The notes: a model not told the origin generated them from the letters alone. DNA of 43,173 nt from Clostridiales bacterium (GCA_015056105.1 SVGX01000007.1:1-43173); one strand, 5' to 3'. Counted from the stretch's first letter, positions 1 through 8,084 are shown. Translations and numbers: made by a program.

Positions 1-8
1 AGCCTATC

Positions 9-43
9 AAAAAAGCCTGTTCTGAAAAGAATGGGCTTTTTTT
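9..43 (+). terminator. Intrinsic terminator of an upstream gene outside the window
   Basis: Bases 14-23 pair with 28-37 (two G-U pairs) around a GAAA tetraloop, with an A-run before and seven T after the stem. It ends a plus-strand gene that lies left of the window and insulates the TraX-family gene. Confidence 0.8.
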
Positions 44-75
44 CATCACGAAAGGTTTTGTTTGAGGAGACTCTT

Positions 76-828
76 ATGGAGAAGGAGCGAGGTCTCAGCG
101 CAAATGCGCTCAAACTCATTGCGATCATTGCCATGACGGTGGATCATGTTACGTGGGTGATCTTTCCCGGGTATCAAGAAGCGCCCGGTATCATGCTGCT
201 GCACAGCATCGGCCGCATCACCGCACCCACCATGTGCTTTTTCATTTCGGAAGGATACCGTTACACACACAATATCAAAAAATATGCGCTTCGGCTGTTT
301 GCATTTGCAGTCATGTCGCATTTTGCCTATAACTTCGCCTTCGGTATCCCGTTTGTGCCCTTCAAGACCGGCATACTGAATCAAACAGGCGTGATGTGGG
401 CCCTTGCGTGGGGTCTTGTTGCCCTTGCGCTCGTGGAAAGCGAAAAGCTGACCGTGCTCCAAAAGACTCTTGCACTCATTGTGATCTGCATCGTATCGTT
501 CCCTGCGGATTGGAGCTGCATTGCGGTACTTGTGATCGTCTGCTTCGGTACCAATCAGGGCGACTTCAAGAAACAGGCGCTTTGGATGCTCTTTTATGTG
601 GCGATGTATGCGGCGGTGTTTTTCTTTGCCATCGACAAAGCCTATGGCATACTGCAGATGGCTGTGGTACTTTCGCTGCCGCTGCTTCGCATGTATAACG
701 GTGAGCGTGGCAAATATCGGGGCATAAAATGGCTTTTTTACTGGTATTATCCGCTCCATCTGATCGCATGTGGCATCCTGAGGCTGTTGCTGCACGGAAA
801 TATCGGCGTTCTTACAAGGGGCATATAA
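76..828 (+). CDS. TraX-family integral membrane protein
   Basis: A 250-residue very hydrophobic protein with about seven or eight predicted membrane segments. The N-terminus (LSANALKLIAIIAMTVDHV) and the following SIGRITAPTMCFFISEGY stretch match the TraX family, named after the F-plasmid protein that N-acetylates pilin but found on many Firmicutes chromosomes, where the substrate is unknown. An acyltransferase-like role at the membrane is therefore only inferred from the family. The start at 76 is chosen because GAGGAG lies 6-7 bases upstream; an in-frame ATG at 31 falls inside the preceding terminator. The gene stands alone and converges on rsmA, separated by a perfect bidirectional terminator. 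Confidence 0.8.
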   Translation: MEKERGLSANALKLIAIIAMTVDHVTWVIFPGYQEAPGIMLLHSIGRITAPTMCFFISEGYRYTHNIKKYALRLFAFAVMSHFAYNFAFGIPFVPFKTGILNQTGVMWALAWGLVALALVESEKLTVLQKTLALIVICIVSFPADWSCIAVLVIVCFGTNQGDFKKQALWMLFYVAMYAAVFFFAIDKAYGILQMAVVLSLPLLRMYNGERGKYRGIKWLFYWYYPLHLIACGILRLLLHGNIGVLTRGI

Positions 829-839
829 ACCGGCACATG

Positions 840-879
840 GTAAAACAGGGACGGTACAAAGGTACCGTCCCTGTTTTAC
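840..879. terminator. Bidirectional terminator between the TraX-family gene and rsmA
   Basis: A perfect 17-bp inverted repeat (841-857 with 862-878, loop AAAG) whose outer arms are TAAAAC and GTTTTA, so that either strand ends in a T-run. It lies between two convergent genes. Confidence 0.85.
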
Positions 880-881
880 TG

Positions 882-1709
882 TTAGGCTTCGATGGCTATT
901 TCCCATGCACTTGCAAGCTGTACAAATGCTTCAATGGGCAGCGCTTCTGCCCGGGCGGAAGGGGCAATACCGGCTTCTGTGAGCAGCGCTTCCGTTTCTT
1001 CCTTTGAAAAACCGGCTGCCTTGATGTTGTTGAGCATGGTCTTGCGGCGCATGGCGAAGGCGGCATCAAGGGTACGGGGAAGAAAGGGAAGCTCCTCCGC
1101 ATCTTCCTTTCGTGTGAGAAGGATCACGGAAGAATCTACCTCAGGCTGCGGATAATAGCTTTGCGGTGAAAGCGACATCAGCGGCGAAACATCGTAATAA
1201 TGCCGCGCCAGCACACTGAGCGGCCCGTATTGCCGGGAGGAAGGCTGCGCAAAGAAACGGTCCGCCGCTTCCTTCTGCAGCATCAGCGCCATGCTTTTGA
1301 TGGGCAGGGAAGAGGTAAGCAGCTTCATGCAGATAGGCGTTGTGACATAATACGGCAGGTTTGCTGCCACGGCACAGCCGCTCTGCAGCGCGGAAAGGGA
1401 AGAAAGGTCTGTTTTCAGAAAATCCTCGTGTAAAAGAGAAAACTTACTGCTTTCACCAAAACGCTTTTGCAGCACGCGCACCATGGCGGCGTCGATCTCC
1501 ACGGCTGTAACGAAGGGGGAGACAGAAAGCAGCATTTCCGTCAGCGCGCCGAGACCGGGACCAATCTCAAGGACGGGATATTCCACTGCTCCGGAGGCTT
1601 CCGCAATGCGGCGGGCGGCGCCTTCATCCGCAAGGAAATTCTGCCCGAGCGCTTTGTTGGGGGTCAGGCCTTCCTGCTGCAGAAGCGCTTTGATATCGGA
1701 AACGGTCAT
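882..1709 (-). CDS. rsmA: 16S rRNA (adenine(1518)-N(6)/adenine(1519)-N(6))-dimethyltransferase
   Basis: RsmA/KsgA dimethylates the two adjacent adenines in helix 45 of 16S rRNA late in 30S assembly, using S-adenosylmethionine. The 275-residue product has the family signature LGQNFLAD near residue 21, SAM-binding motif I (LEIGPGLG, about 47-54) and the catalytic NLPYY motif around residue 105. The start at 1709 is set by GGAG eight bases upstream; longer frames upstream would run through the terminator of the neighbouring gene. It follows the YabE-like gene on the same strand, as in Bacillus subtilis, but the RNase M5 gene (rnmV) that normally sits between them is absent. A hairpin separates the two genes, so rsmA may be transcribed by read-through or from a weak promoter that I could not identify. 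Confidence 0.95.
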   Translation of the reverse strand: MTVSDIKALLQQEGLTPNKALGQNFLADEGAARRIAEASGAVEYPVLEIGPGLGALTEMLLSVSPFVTAVEIDAAMVRVLQKRFGESSKFSLLHEDFLKTDLSSLSALQSGCAVAANLPYYVTTPICMKLLTSSLPIKSMALMLQKEAADRFFAQPSSRQYGPLSVLARHYYDVSPLMSLSPQSYYPQPEVDSSVILLTRKEDAEELPFLPRTLDAAFAMRRKTMLNNIKAAGFSKEETEALLTEAGIAPSARAEALPIEAFVQLASAWEIAIEA

Positions 1710-1733
1710 AAGAGGACTCCTTTGCGTTGGTGG

Positions 1734-1765
1734 TAAGAAAGAACGGGCGCACAGCAGTGCGCCCG
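1734..1765 (-). terminator. Terminator hairpin after the YabE-like gene
   Basis: On the minus strand, a 9-bp GC-rich stem (1744-1752 with 1757-1765, loop of four) is followed by a T-rich stretch (TTCTTTCTT). It lies between the YabE-like gene and rsmA and probably gives partial or full termination. Confidence 0.7.
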
Positions 1766-1783
1766 GGTCATGCGGCGGAAAGA

Positions 1784-3022
1784 TCAGCCCATGCGCACAA
1801 GCACCGTGACGTTGCGCTTGCGTCCCCAGCGGCGGCATTCCTTTTCCGTGTTCATGAAAAGGTCAAGCTGGTTGACGAGGGAGCCGTCCTCCTTGGTGTA
1901 ATTGCGGAATGCGCCGGTATCCTGCGCTTTTCCGTAACCGTAACCCTTAACGTAGATCTCCGTACCGTAGGGGATATAGTGGGGGTTTACGGCGATGCAG
2001 CCAAGCTTCGGCCTCACGCCGGTGGAGGTTTGCGTATCACCGGAGTAAGCGGTGATAAAATCCATGGTCATTTCCACCCAGCCATCCTTGCCCGCAGTGG
2101 GCGGCTTCTTGTAAAGGCGGAATTCGCCGCTCAGGCTGGTTTGGTAGTGGATCTTGGTACCCACCTTGATGATCTCCGGCGTTGCGGGGGTGATGACGAC
2201 CTGGTCGACTACCTCGCGGGAAACGCGGATGCCGTTTTTGTAGGTAAGGCGGTAGGTGACCTGCTTGGTACCGTCTTCACCTTTCTGCAGCAGGACGGGG
2301 TCCGTGTCGTTGTAGACCTTGTCGTCCTTTATGACCTCTTCCTTATATTCAAGGGTCTTGTAACTGGTATCGTACTCGGTGACAACATCCGTATGGATGA
2401 TCTGCATGCCGGGAGTCAGGGCTTCGAAGGAAAGGTGGGAAAGTTCATCGCTGACATCGTGGTGTATATCCGCAGTGCGAAGCGCATCGCCCACTGTGCC
2501 GCCCGTGAGATACAGTACGGAAACGCCACCCTGGGATTTGATCGCCACCGGAAAAGCGCGGGTGATGCTGATCTGCATACCATCCTCAAGAAGATCCGAC
2601 ATTTCACAGGAAAGGATATCCTCTTCTTCGATGGAAACGTTTTGTTCGCTGAGGAAGGTTGCTACATCGGTGGGGAAAACATAATGCTCGCTTACTGTAC
2701 CGTCTGCGCTGAGATGAACTGTGATACGCGGATCCGGCGTGGTTACAAGGCTGACGACCCAGGCTGCACTCAGCAGCAGCACAGCAGCAAGCACCACGTC
2801 AAGAAGGATCTGATACCATCTTTTTCCTGCGGGAACGGGCGGCGTGAAACGCGGGCGCATGGGAGCGGAGGCTGTTTCTTTTTTCAAAAAACGTGCCTTG
2901 ACGCGGGAAAACAGCGCCCGGGGTGCATAACGGGAAAACGCCTCCGCTTTGGGCAGACGCGCCTTTGCCCGGCCAAAAAGCGCCGCAGGCGAATATTCTT
3001 TGATATGATCCAACGGTTTCAT
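1784..3022 (-). CDS. YabE-like cell-wall protein with ubiquitin-like DUF348, G5 and 3D domains
   Basis: A 412-residue membrane-anchored cell-wall protein. Residues 1-69 are basic and cytoplasmic, about 70-94 form one membrane segment, about 96-205 hold two DUF348-type (ubiquitin-like) repeats, about 210-290 a G5 domain and about 315-412 a 3D (double-psi beta-barrel) domain with the family's acidic residues (AQDTGAF and QLDLF). Proteins of this layout (B. subtilis YabE, relatives of Rpf/Sps) act on or bind peptidoglycan; the 3D domain is like that of lytic transglycosylases. The cytoplasmic tail carries two copies of a 13-residue unit (10-22 and 32-44; nine identities). The start has no Shine-Dalgarno sequence, and the promoter is so close that the mRNA is probably leaderless. 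Methionine 55 is a less likely alternative start. Confidence 0.85.
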   Translation of the reverse strand: MKPLDHIKEYSPAALFGRAKARLPKAEAFSRYAPRALFSRVKARFLKKETASAPMRPRFTPPVPAGKRWYQILLDVVLAAVLLLSAAWVVSLVTTPDPRITVHLSADGTVSEHYVFPTDVATFLSEQNVSIEEEDILSCEMSDLLEDGMQISITRAFPVAIKSQGGVSVLYLTGGTVGDALRTADIHHDVSDELSHLSFEALTPGMQIIHTDVVTEYDTSYKTLEYKEEVIKDDKVYNDTDPVLLQKGEDGTKQVTYRLTYKNGIRVSREVVDQVVITPATPEIIKVGTKIHYQTSLSGEFRLYKKPPTAGKDGWVEMTMDFITAYSGDTQTSTGVRPKLGCIAVNPHYIPYGTEIYVKGYGYGKAQDTGAFRNYTKEDGSLVNQLDLFMNTEKECRRWGRKRNVTVLVRMG

Positions 3023-3029
3023 AGCATGT

Positions 3030-3059
3030 ATTATACCCTGTATCTGCGGAATGTGTCAA
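3030..3059 (-). promoter_or_regulatory. Consensus sigma-A promoter of the YabE-like gene
   Basis: Read on the minus strand: TTGACA (3059-3054), an 18-base spacer and TATAAT (3035-3030). Only seven bases separate the -10 box from the ATG at 3022, so transcription should begin at or one base before the start codon. Confidence 0.8.
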
Positions 3060-3094
3060 ATTGGCGAATTATCTTTGCGCCGCCCTTCCGCAGG

Positions 3095-3123
3095 TTTACA
3101 GAAGATTCTTGCCAAGTTATAAT
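3095..3123 (+). promoter_or_regulatory. Sigma-A promoter of the penicillin-binding protein gene
   Basis: TTTACA (3095-3100), 17-base spacer, TATAAT (3118-3123). It is divergent from the YabE-like promoter and gives a leader of about 90 bases. Confidence 0.75.
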
Positions 3124-3217
3124 GGTAATAACCCTGTTCATATGCAATGACAGCGGAAATCCCAAAGCACCAGCCGCGCTTTCAGGCGCGTTTACCGGTT
3201 AGAAAGGCAAGGAAACA

Positions 3218-4783
3218 TTGAGGCGAAACAGTTGGACAATCCCTATCCGTATCGCGGCGTTTCTTCTCTGCGCGGCATTGCTTTTGCCGTGCTTTGGCTG
3301 CGTCAGCGCGCCGCAGCGTACCGGCAGCGCAGCGATCGAAGCATTTCTTTCGCTGATGGCGGCGGGGGATTATCGGGGCGCCTATGCACTGCTCGCTTCC
3401 TCCTCCCGCAACGATACGGATACACCGAGAACGAACCGCGTTACGGAGCAGGAATTTATTGATCGCTATACCAATATTTTCGATGCGCTTGAAATCACCG
3501 CCGTGGAATACAAAAACCTTTCCGTAACGAGCGGCACCATCCTCTGCAAAGGAACATTTGATGCGGTTTATACATCGGAACTTGCGGGGGAAATGGAAAA
3601 CAGCTTCAGCCTTCTTGCTACAAGGGAAGACGGTGAATGGTGTATCGAGTGGGATCCTTCCCTGATCTTCCCGGAGATGGAGTGGGGGGATACCGTGCGC
3701 GTTGCCACCATTTCGGCGGAGCGGGGCGAGATCCTTTCCGACGGTTCGCTTCTTGCGGCAACGGTGGGCATTATCAGCGTATACGCCGCTCCTTCCAAGA
3801 TCGAAGATACATCGCTCTTCATTTCACAGGCATCGCCGCTTCTCAATAAAACGCCGGAGGAGATCGAGACGGCACTTTCAAAGGCCTATAACGATGTGGC
3901 GGTTCTTGAACAGTATTACAGCGATGAGCTTTCCGATTCCGTAACAGAGCAGCTTCTGAGTATCGAAGGCATCGGTATCGATTACGGCAATTACGGTGTG
4001 CAGCGGGAATATCCCTATGGGGCAACGCTCGCGCATCTCATCGGCTATGTGGGTGCCGTATCTGCCGCGACTCAGGAAGAACTTGAGGAAGAGCTTGCGG
4101 CCCTGAACGAAGGGCGCACAGAGCGGGACGGTCTTTATAATTCCGATTCTACCGTCGGTCGACTCGGCCTTGAAAAACAATTTGAACAGGAACTTCGCGG
4201 CAAGGATGGCGAGATGATCTACATCCGCACGGCAGAAGGAACCAACCGTCGTACCCTCTACCGGGCGGATGCTACCGACGGCTACGATATCGAGCTTACC
4301 ATCGATATCCACCTGCAGCAGCGGCTTGAGGAAGTTATGGATCTTGTGCTTTTCGGCGACTCTACGGCGGGTGCAGTGGTGGTGATGAATCCCATTACCG
4401 GCGCCGTCGATGCGATGACGTCCTATCCTTCCTATGACCTCAATCTCTTTGCCCGGGGCATCAGCTCCAAGGATTACAGTGCCCTTTTGAATGATGCCGC
4501 AAAACCGCTCATCAACCGCGTCACACAGGGCCTTTATCCGCCGGGCTCCACAATGAAGGCTTTTACCGGCGCCGCAGCGCTGGAACTCGGTATTCTCGAT
4601 ACGGAGTATGCTTTTGATGAAAAGCTGATCGATGAGGATTACTGGACACCCACGGAGTACGGCGCATGGATCTGGACGCCTATCAAGCGCACCCACGTCA
4701 AATATCCCATCAGCGGGCCCCTTAATATGCGCAAGGCGCTTATCCATTCGGATAACGTTTACTTGCAAACGCAGCTCTCCTGA
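3218..4783 (+). pseudogene. Penicillin-binding protein, N-terminal part before a frameshift
   Basis: First 521 codons of a class B, PBP2a/PBP3-like transpeptidase that cross-links peptidoglycan stem peptides. A signal/anchor segment (about 9-27) precedes an NTF2-like MecA-N domain (about 33-150), the PBP dimerisation domain (about 160-330) and the start of the transpeptidase domain, with the active-site SxxK (STMK, serine 444) and the SDN motif (511-513). The TTG start at 3218 follows AAGGAA by about five bases and has its own promoter. A single base is missing between 4764 and 4765: adding any pyrimidine there restores the reading Y-F-A-N-A-A-L-L-M-G-W, which is the usual sequence after SDN in this family. 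As written, the protein ends eight residues after SDN and lacks the KTG box. All motifs are otherwise intact, so the deletion is recent or a sequencing error. Confidence 0.85.
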
Positions 4784-5391
4784 TGGGCTGGGAGATCTTC
4801 GAAACATACATGGAAAAAATCGGCTTTACGGAGACTATCCCCTTCGATATCGGCGTGGCGGAGCCGCAGCTTGTCAACGAGGATACCGAAATGAACTACA
4901 AACTCCTTGCAGACAGCGGCTACGGGCAGGGCGAGATCCTTGTGACGCCGCTGCAGCTTGCATCCATGTTCTCCTGCTTTGCCAACGGCGGCAACATCGC
5001 CGTTCCCTATGTGGTGGATGGCATCTACAGGGAAGAGGGTATCAAGTACGATATAGTTGCAGAACATGAGGACACCCTCTGGAAGATGGGGCTCATCCCG
5101 CAGGAAGTGATCGATACCGTTACACCTATGCTCAAAGACGTTGTGGATCCTACCATCAACGGCACGGGCCGTCAGTTGAAAGTAAGAAGCTGTACGGTAG
5201 CGGCGAAAACGGGTACCGCGGAAATCGGCGATAACAAGAGCCGTGAAATTTCCTGGTTCGTGGGTTACCGTACGGACGTGCCCGAAGAGGATGCACGCCT
5301 TGTGCTCGTCATGCTGGAAATCCCGGCGGACAGCAAGTACACTTCATTGAAATTTGACATCGCGCGAGCCATGCTTGAAATGGAATCATGA
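4765..5391 (+). pseudogene. Penicillin-binding protein, C-terminal part after the frameshift
   Basis: Continuation of the transpeptidase domain in the next frame, about 208 codons. It holds the helix after SDN (MGWEIFETYMEKIGF), the conserved GYGQGEILVTPLQLA stretch and the third active-site box KTGTAE (codons from 5206). An ATG at 4783 could be read as the start of a separate 202-residue protein and even overlaps the stop of the first part, but it has no ribosome binding site and begins in the middle of a conserved fold. The two parts should be treated as one gene (3218-5391). No intrinsic terminator is visible after the stop; the next promoter begins 70 bases downstream. Confidence 0.85.
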
Positions 5392-5461
5392 CACGACTAT
5401 ATACATTGAATATCGTTAAAATATAGATAAGTAAAACAAGCCCTTTTTGGGGAGAAACCAT

Positions 5462-5491
5462 TTGACTTTGTGTGCGGGGCTGCCGTACAAT
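5462..5491 (+). promoter_or_regulatory. Sigma-A promoter of the thiolase gene
   Basis: TTGACT (5462-5467), 18-base spacer, TACAAT (5486-5491). It leaves a leader of about 140 bases before the thiolase start; I see no recognisable riboswitch in that leader. Confidence 0.75.
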
Positions 5492-5635
5492 AAAAATGTA
5501 TTCCGGGCTTTAAAGGCGTTATGCAACAACTCCCTTTGCGGACGGCTTTTCGGGCACGGAAGTGTTCGCGGCAGAAGCAGGCCTCTGGCAGCAATGCGGC
5601 AAAGCAAACAAATTGAACGAAAAAGGAGTATCGTT

Positions 5636-6817
5636 ATGGCAAAGGAAATCGTAATCGCCGGCGCATGCCGCACGGCACTCGGTAAGTTTGGTGGCTCTCT
5701 TTCCGGCATTCCCGCTGTTGAGCTTGGCGCGATCGTCATTAAGGAAGCGATCAATCGCGCAGGTATCAAGCCTGAGGATGTTGATGAAGTTCTCATGGGC
5801 AACGTTCTGCAGGCCGGTCTCGGTCAGAGCCCTGCCCGTCAGGCTGCCGTTAAGGCAGGCATCCCAGTGGAAGTTCCTGCCCTCACCGTGAATAACGTTT
5901 GCGGTTCCGGCCTTAAGGTCGTCAACATGGCTGCTGCCATGATCGAAGCGGGCGAAGCGGATGTCATGGTCGTCGGCGGTATGGAAAACATGAGCGCCGC
6001 CCCCTACGCCATGCCCCAGGGCCGTTTCGGTTACAGGATGAACAACGGTACCCTTGTTGATGTAATGGTCAATGACGGTCTGTGGGATGCTTTCAATAAC
6101 TACCACATGGGCATCACCGCTGAAAACGTAGCCGAACAGTATGGTGTTACCCGCGAAATGCAGGATGAGTTCGCTGCATGGAGCCAGCAGAAGTGTGAAG
6201 CTGCCCAGAAGGCCGGTAAGTTTGACGAAGAGATCGTTGCCGTTCCCGTCAAGGTCAAGAAAGAAATCGTGGAATTCAAGGTAGATGAATTCCCGCGTCA
6301 GGGCGTAACCGCTGAAGGTCTTGCGAAGCTGAAGCCCGCTTTCAAGAAGGACGGTACTGTCACCGCTGCCAACGCTTCCGGCATCAACGACGGTGCTGCC
6401 GCGCTCGTCATCATGTCTGCGGAAAAGGCGCAGGAACTCGGCGTGAAGCCCATGGCGAAGTTCGTTGCCGGCGCCAGCGCGGGCGTAGATCCTTCCATCA
6501 TGGGTATCGGCCCCGTCTATGCCACCCGCAAGGTGCTTGCCAAGGCCAATATGACCGTTGATGATCTTGATCTCATCGAAGCCAATGAAGCTTTTGCCGC
6601 TCAGTCTGTGGCCGTTGCCAACGAGCTTGGTCTCGATAAGGCGAAGGTCAACGTGAACGGCGGCGCGATCGCTCTTGGTCATCCCATCGGCGCTTCCGGC
6701 TGCCGCATTCTCGTAACGCTGCTTTACGAGCTCAAGCGCACCGGTAAGAAGACCGGCCTTGCTACGCTCTGCATCGGCGGCGGCATGGGTGTTGCCACTG
6801 TTGTGGAAGCGCTCTAA
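5636..6817 (+). CDS. thlA: Acetyl-CoA C-acetyltransferase (thiolase)
   Basis: A 393-residue biosynthetic-type thiolase, full length for the family. It condenses two acetyl-CoA to acetoacetyl-CoA (or cleaves the latter), the entry step to butyrate or related C4 products in anaerobes. The nucleophile C89 (VNNVCGSG), H349 (GHPIGASG) and C379 (CIGGGMG) form the catalytic set. ATG at 5636 follows AAAGGAG by about seven bases; a longer upstream frame runs through the promoter. No other butyrate-pathway genes lie here, so the direction in vivo is uncertain. A hairpin after the stop separates it from the thioesterase gene. Codon use is biased to C-ending codons, suggesting high expression. Confidence 0.93.
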   Translation: MAKEIVIAGACRTALGKFGGSLSGIPAVELGAIVIKEAINRAGIKPEDVDEVLMGNVLQAGLGQSPARQAAVKAGIPVEVPALTVNNVCGSGLKVVNMAAAMIEAGEADVMVVGGMENMSAAPYAMPQGRFGYRMNNGTLVDVMVNDGLWDAFNNYHMGITAENVAEQYGVTREMQDEFAAWSQQKCEAAQKAGKFDEEIVAVPVKVKKEIVEFKVDEFPRQGVTAEGLAKLKPAFKKDGTVTAANASGINDGAAALVIMSAEKAQELGVKPMAKFVAGASAGVDPSIMGIGPVYATRKVLAKANMTVDDLDLIEANEAFAAQSVAVANELGLDKAKVNVNGGAIALGHPIGASGCRILVTLLYELKRTGKKTGLATLCIGGGMGVATVVEAL

Positions 6818-6833
6818 GCTGAATGAACTTTCC

Positions 6834-6864
6834 GGGAGCGGCTCTTTTGAGCCGCTCCCTTCGT
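6834..6864 (+). terminator. Hairpin between thiolase and thioesterase genes
   Basis: A perfect 11-bp GC-rich stem (6834-6844 with 6849-6859, loop TTTT) is followed only by TTCGTT, so termination is probably partial. It would lower expression of the two downstream genes relative to thiolase. Confidence 0.6.
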
Positions 6865-6881
6865 TGGTTAAGGAGGATACT

Positions 6882-7256
6882 ATGCTTGAAGCCGGCATCA
6901 AAAACGAAAAAATTATCACGGTTTTGGAAAAAGATACTGCCGCCAGTCATGGCAGCGGTACGCTCCCGGTTTTTGCAACGCCCGCTATGATCGCCCTGAT
7001 GGAAAAAACGGCGATGGAAAGCGTTGCGCCGTTTCTGCAGGAGGGGGAAGGGACTGTTGGCACGCTGATCAATGTCAAACATTCTGCCGCTACGCCCCTT
7101 GGCGGAGAAGTGCGCTGCGAAAGCGAACTTGTGGAAGTGGACAGGCGCAGGCTCGTGTTCACTGTTCGTGCCTTTGACAACCGCGGTATGATCGGCGAAG
7201 GCATCCATGAACGCTTTATCGTCAACAACGAAAAATTCATGGCAAAGCTGAAATAA
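6882..7256 (+). CDS. FlK-type hot-dog-fold acyl-CoA thioesterase
   Basis: A 124-residue hot-dog-fold protein of the family that includes fluoroacetyl-CoA thioesterase FlK. T33, E41 and H67 keep exactly the spacing of the FlK catalytic triad (T42, E50, H76: 8 and 26 residues). Hydrolysis of a small acyl-CoA is therefore likely; the true substrate is unknown, and most chromosomal relatives are not fluoroacetate enzymes. Its place 64 bases after thiolase suggests a C2-C4 acyl-CoA. The start at 6882 follows AAGGAGG by six to seven bases; a longer frame runs back through the hairpin and the end of the thiolase gene. Confidence 0.75.
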   Translation: MLEAGIKNEKIITVLEKDTAASHGSGTLPVFATPAMIALMEKTAMESVAPFLQEGEGTVGTLINVKHSAATPLGGEVRCESELVEVDRRRLVFTVRAFDNRGMIGEGIHERFIVNNEKFMAKLK

Positions 7257-7269
7257 CGGGGATGCTTTG

Positions 7270-7689
7270 ATGAAACCGAACGAGCTGACAGAGCGCATTA
7301 TGCGTGAACGCTTCGGCGGCGATGCGCTTATTGCCCTTGCCACAGTGGAAAACGGAAAGCCCTTCGTGCGCGAAGTGGACGGTAATTATCTTAGCGGCTG
7401 CTTTTATGTTGTTACCCATGCGAAAAGCCGCAAAATGCAGCAGATCGAAAAGGATGCTGCCGTTGCCGTCAGCGGCGAATGGTTCAGCGCTGTGGGCGAG
7501 GGGGAGAATATCGGACATCCCTGCAAAGAAGAAAACCTTGTTCTGCGGGAACGGCTCAAACTTGCTTTCAGCACATGGTACACCATGGGGCATGTGGATG
7601 AAAGTGATCCGGATACCTGCATCCTGCGTATCAAACTCCGTGAGGGCACGCTTTTTGCGGAGGGGAAGCGGTATGATATCGAATACTGA
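7270..7689 (+). CDS. Pyridoxamine 5'-phosphate oxidase-fold flavoprotein
   Basis: A 139-residue protein of the PNPOx-like split-barrel superfamily: the N-terminal helix, then LIALATVENGKPFVREVD, the basic THAKSRKMQQI segment that binds flavin phosphate in relatives, and AVSGEWFSAVGEGENI. Most such single-domain proteins bind FMN (or F420 in other groups) and reduce small molecules, or act as general stress proteins. The substrate is unknown. ATG at 7270 lies 13 bases after the thioesterase stop, so the two genes are probably co-transcribed. A TTG directly before it is an alternative start. It ends just before a strong bidirectional terminator. Confidence 0.7.
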   Translation: MKPNELTERIMRERFGGDALIALATVENGKPFVREVDGNYLSGCFYVVTHAKSRKMQQIEKDAAVAVSGEWFSAVGEGENIGHPCKEENLVLRERLKLAFSTWYTMGHVDESDPDTCILRIKLREGTLFAEGKRYDIEY

Positions 7690-7700
7690 ATGCAGATAAA

Positions 7701-7738
7701 TCAAAAGCGCGATGGAATTGCTTCCATCGCGCTTTTGA
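7701..7738. terminator. Bidirectional terminator between the PNPOx-fold gene and the SRP RNA
   Basis: A perfect 17-bp inverted repeat (7701-7717 with 7722-7738, loop TTGC) with TTTTGA at its plus-strand end and the same on the other strand. It serves the PNPOx-fold gene on plus and the SRP RNA on minus. Confidence 0.85.
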
Positions 7739-7740
7739 AA

Positions 7741-8010
7741 GCCGCGCACCCATTTCTGGACAGTGCGCTTCCGGGCGGAATATGCGGCAGGCGGCTCCTG
7801 CCAGGCAAACCCGCGGCACATCGGCTGCTCCGCTTAATGCTGCTTCCGTCAGGACCTGACATGGTTCACAGATGCCGATTGCACAGGACCCGGCGATCAA
7901 TACTCCTTACCGATCCCAGACCCCGAAAGACAAAGCCGCAAAACGGGAATTGTACCCTGCTGTAGCGGATTGCAGGTATAGGGCACCGCTAACTCCCCGC
8001 CTAGCGCGGC
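7741..8010 (-). ncRNA. ffs: Signal recognition particle RNA, large Firmicutes type
   Basis: This 270-nt RNA is the scaffold of the signal recognition particle, which binds Ffh and targets membrane and secreted proteins. On the minus strand the first seven bases (GCCGCGC) pair with the last seven (GCGCGGC), closing the long rod. The 5' end GCCGCGCTAGGCGGGGAG and following segments match the Alu domain of Bacillus-type 6S scRNA. The apical helix-8 loop is diagnostic: GTCAGGTCCTGACGGAAGC (minus strand of about 7842-7860) followed by AGC. Length equals the B. subtilis RNA (about 270 nt). A sigma-A promoter ends seven bases upstream and a terminator begins three bases downstream, so the gene is a single transcription unit. 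Confidence 0.95.
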
Positions 8011-8016
8011 ATGACT

Positions 8017-8045
8017 ATTCTAACCTGTATTGCATTGGAATGCAA
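8017..8045 (-). promoter_or_regulatory. Sigma-A promoter of the SRP RNA gene
   Basis: Minus strand: TTGCAT (8045-8040), 17-base spacer, TAGAAT (8022-8017). The predicted RNA start at 8010 is seven bases after the -10 box, matching the 5' end deduced from secondary structure. Confidence 0.8.
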
Positions 8046-8051
8046 GAAGAA

Positions 8052-8084
8052 AAACAAAAAAACGGCCTTCATCTCTGAAGGCCG
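8052..8084 (-). terminator. Intrinsic terminator after the QueG-like gene
   Basis: Minus strand: stem 8084-8077 with 8070-8063 (plus one A-T pair), then seven T, a G and five T. It lies about 130 bases past the QueG-like stop and just upstream of the SRP RNA promoter, shielding that promoter. Confidence 0.85.

Noticed and set aside
1727-3202. A 491-codon plus-strand frame opposite the YabE-like gene
   Set aside because: The minus-strand protein has clear G5 and 3D domains and a consensus promoter; the plus frame has neither.
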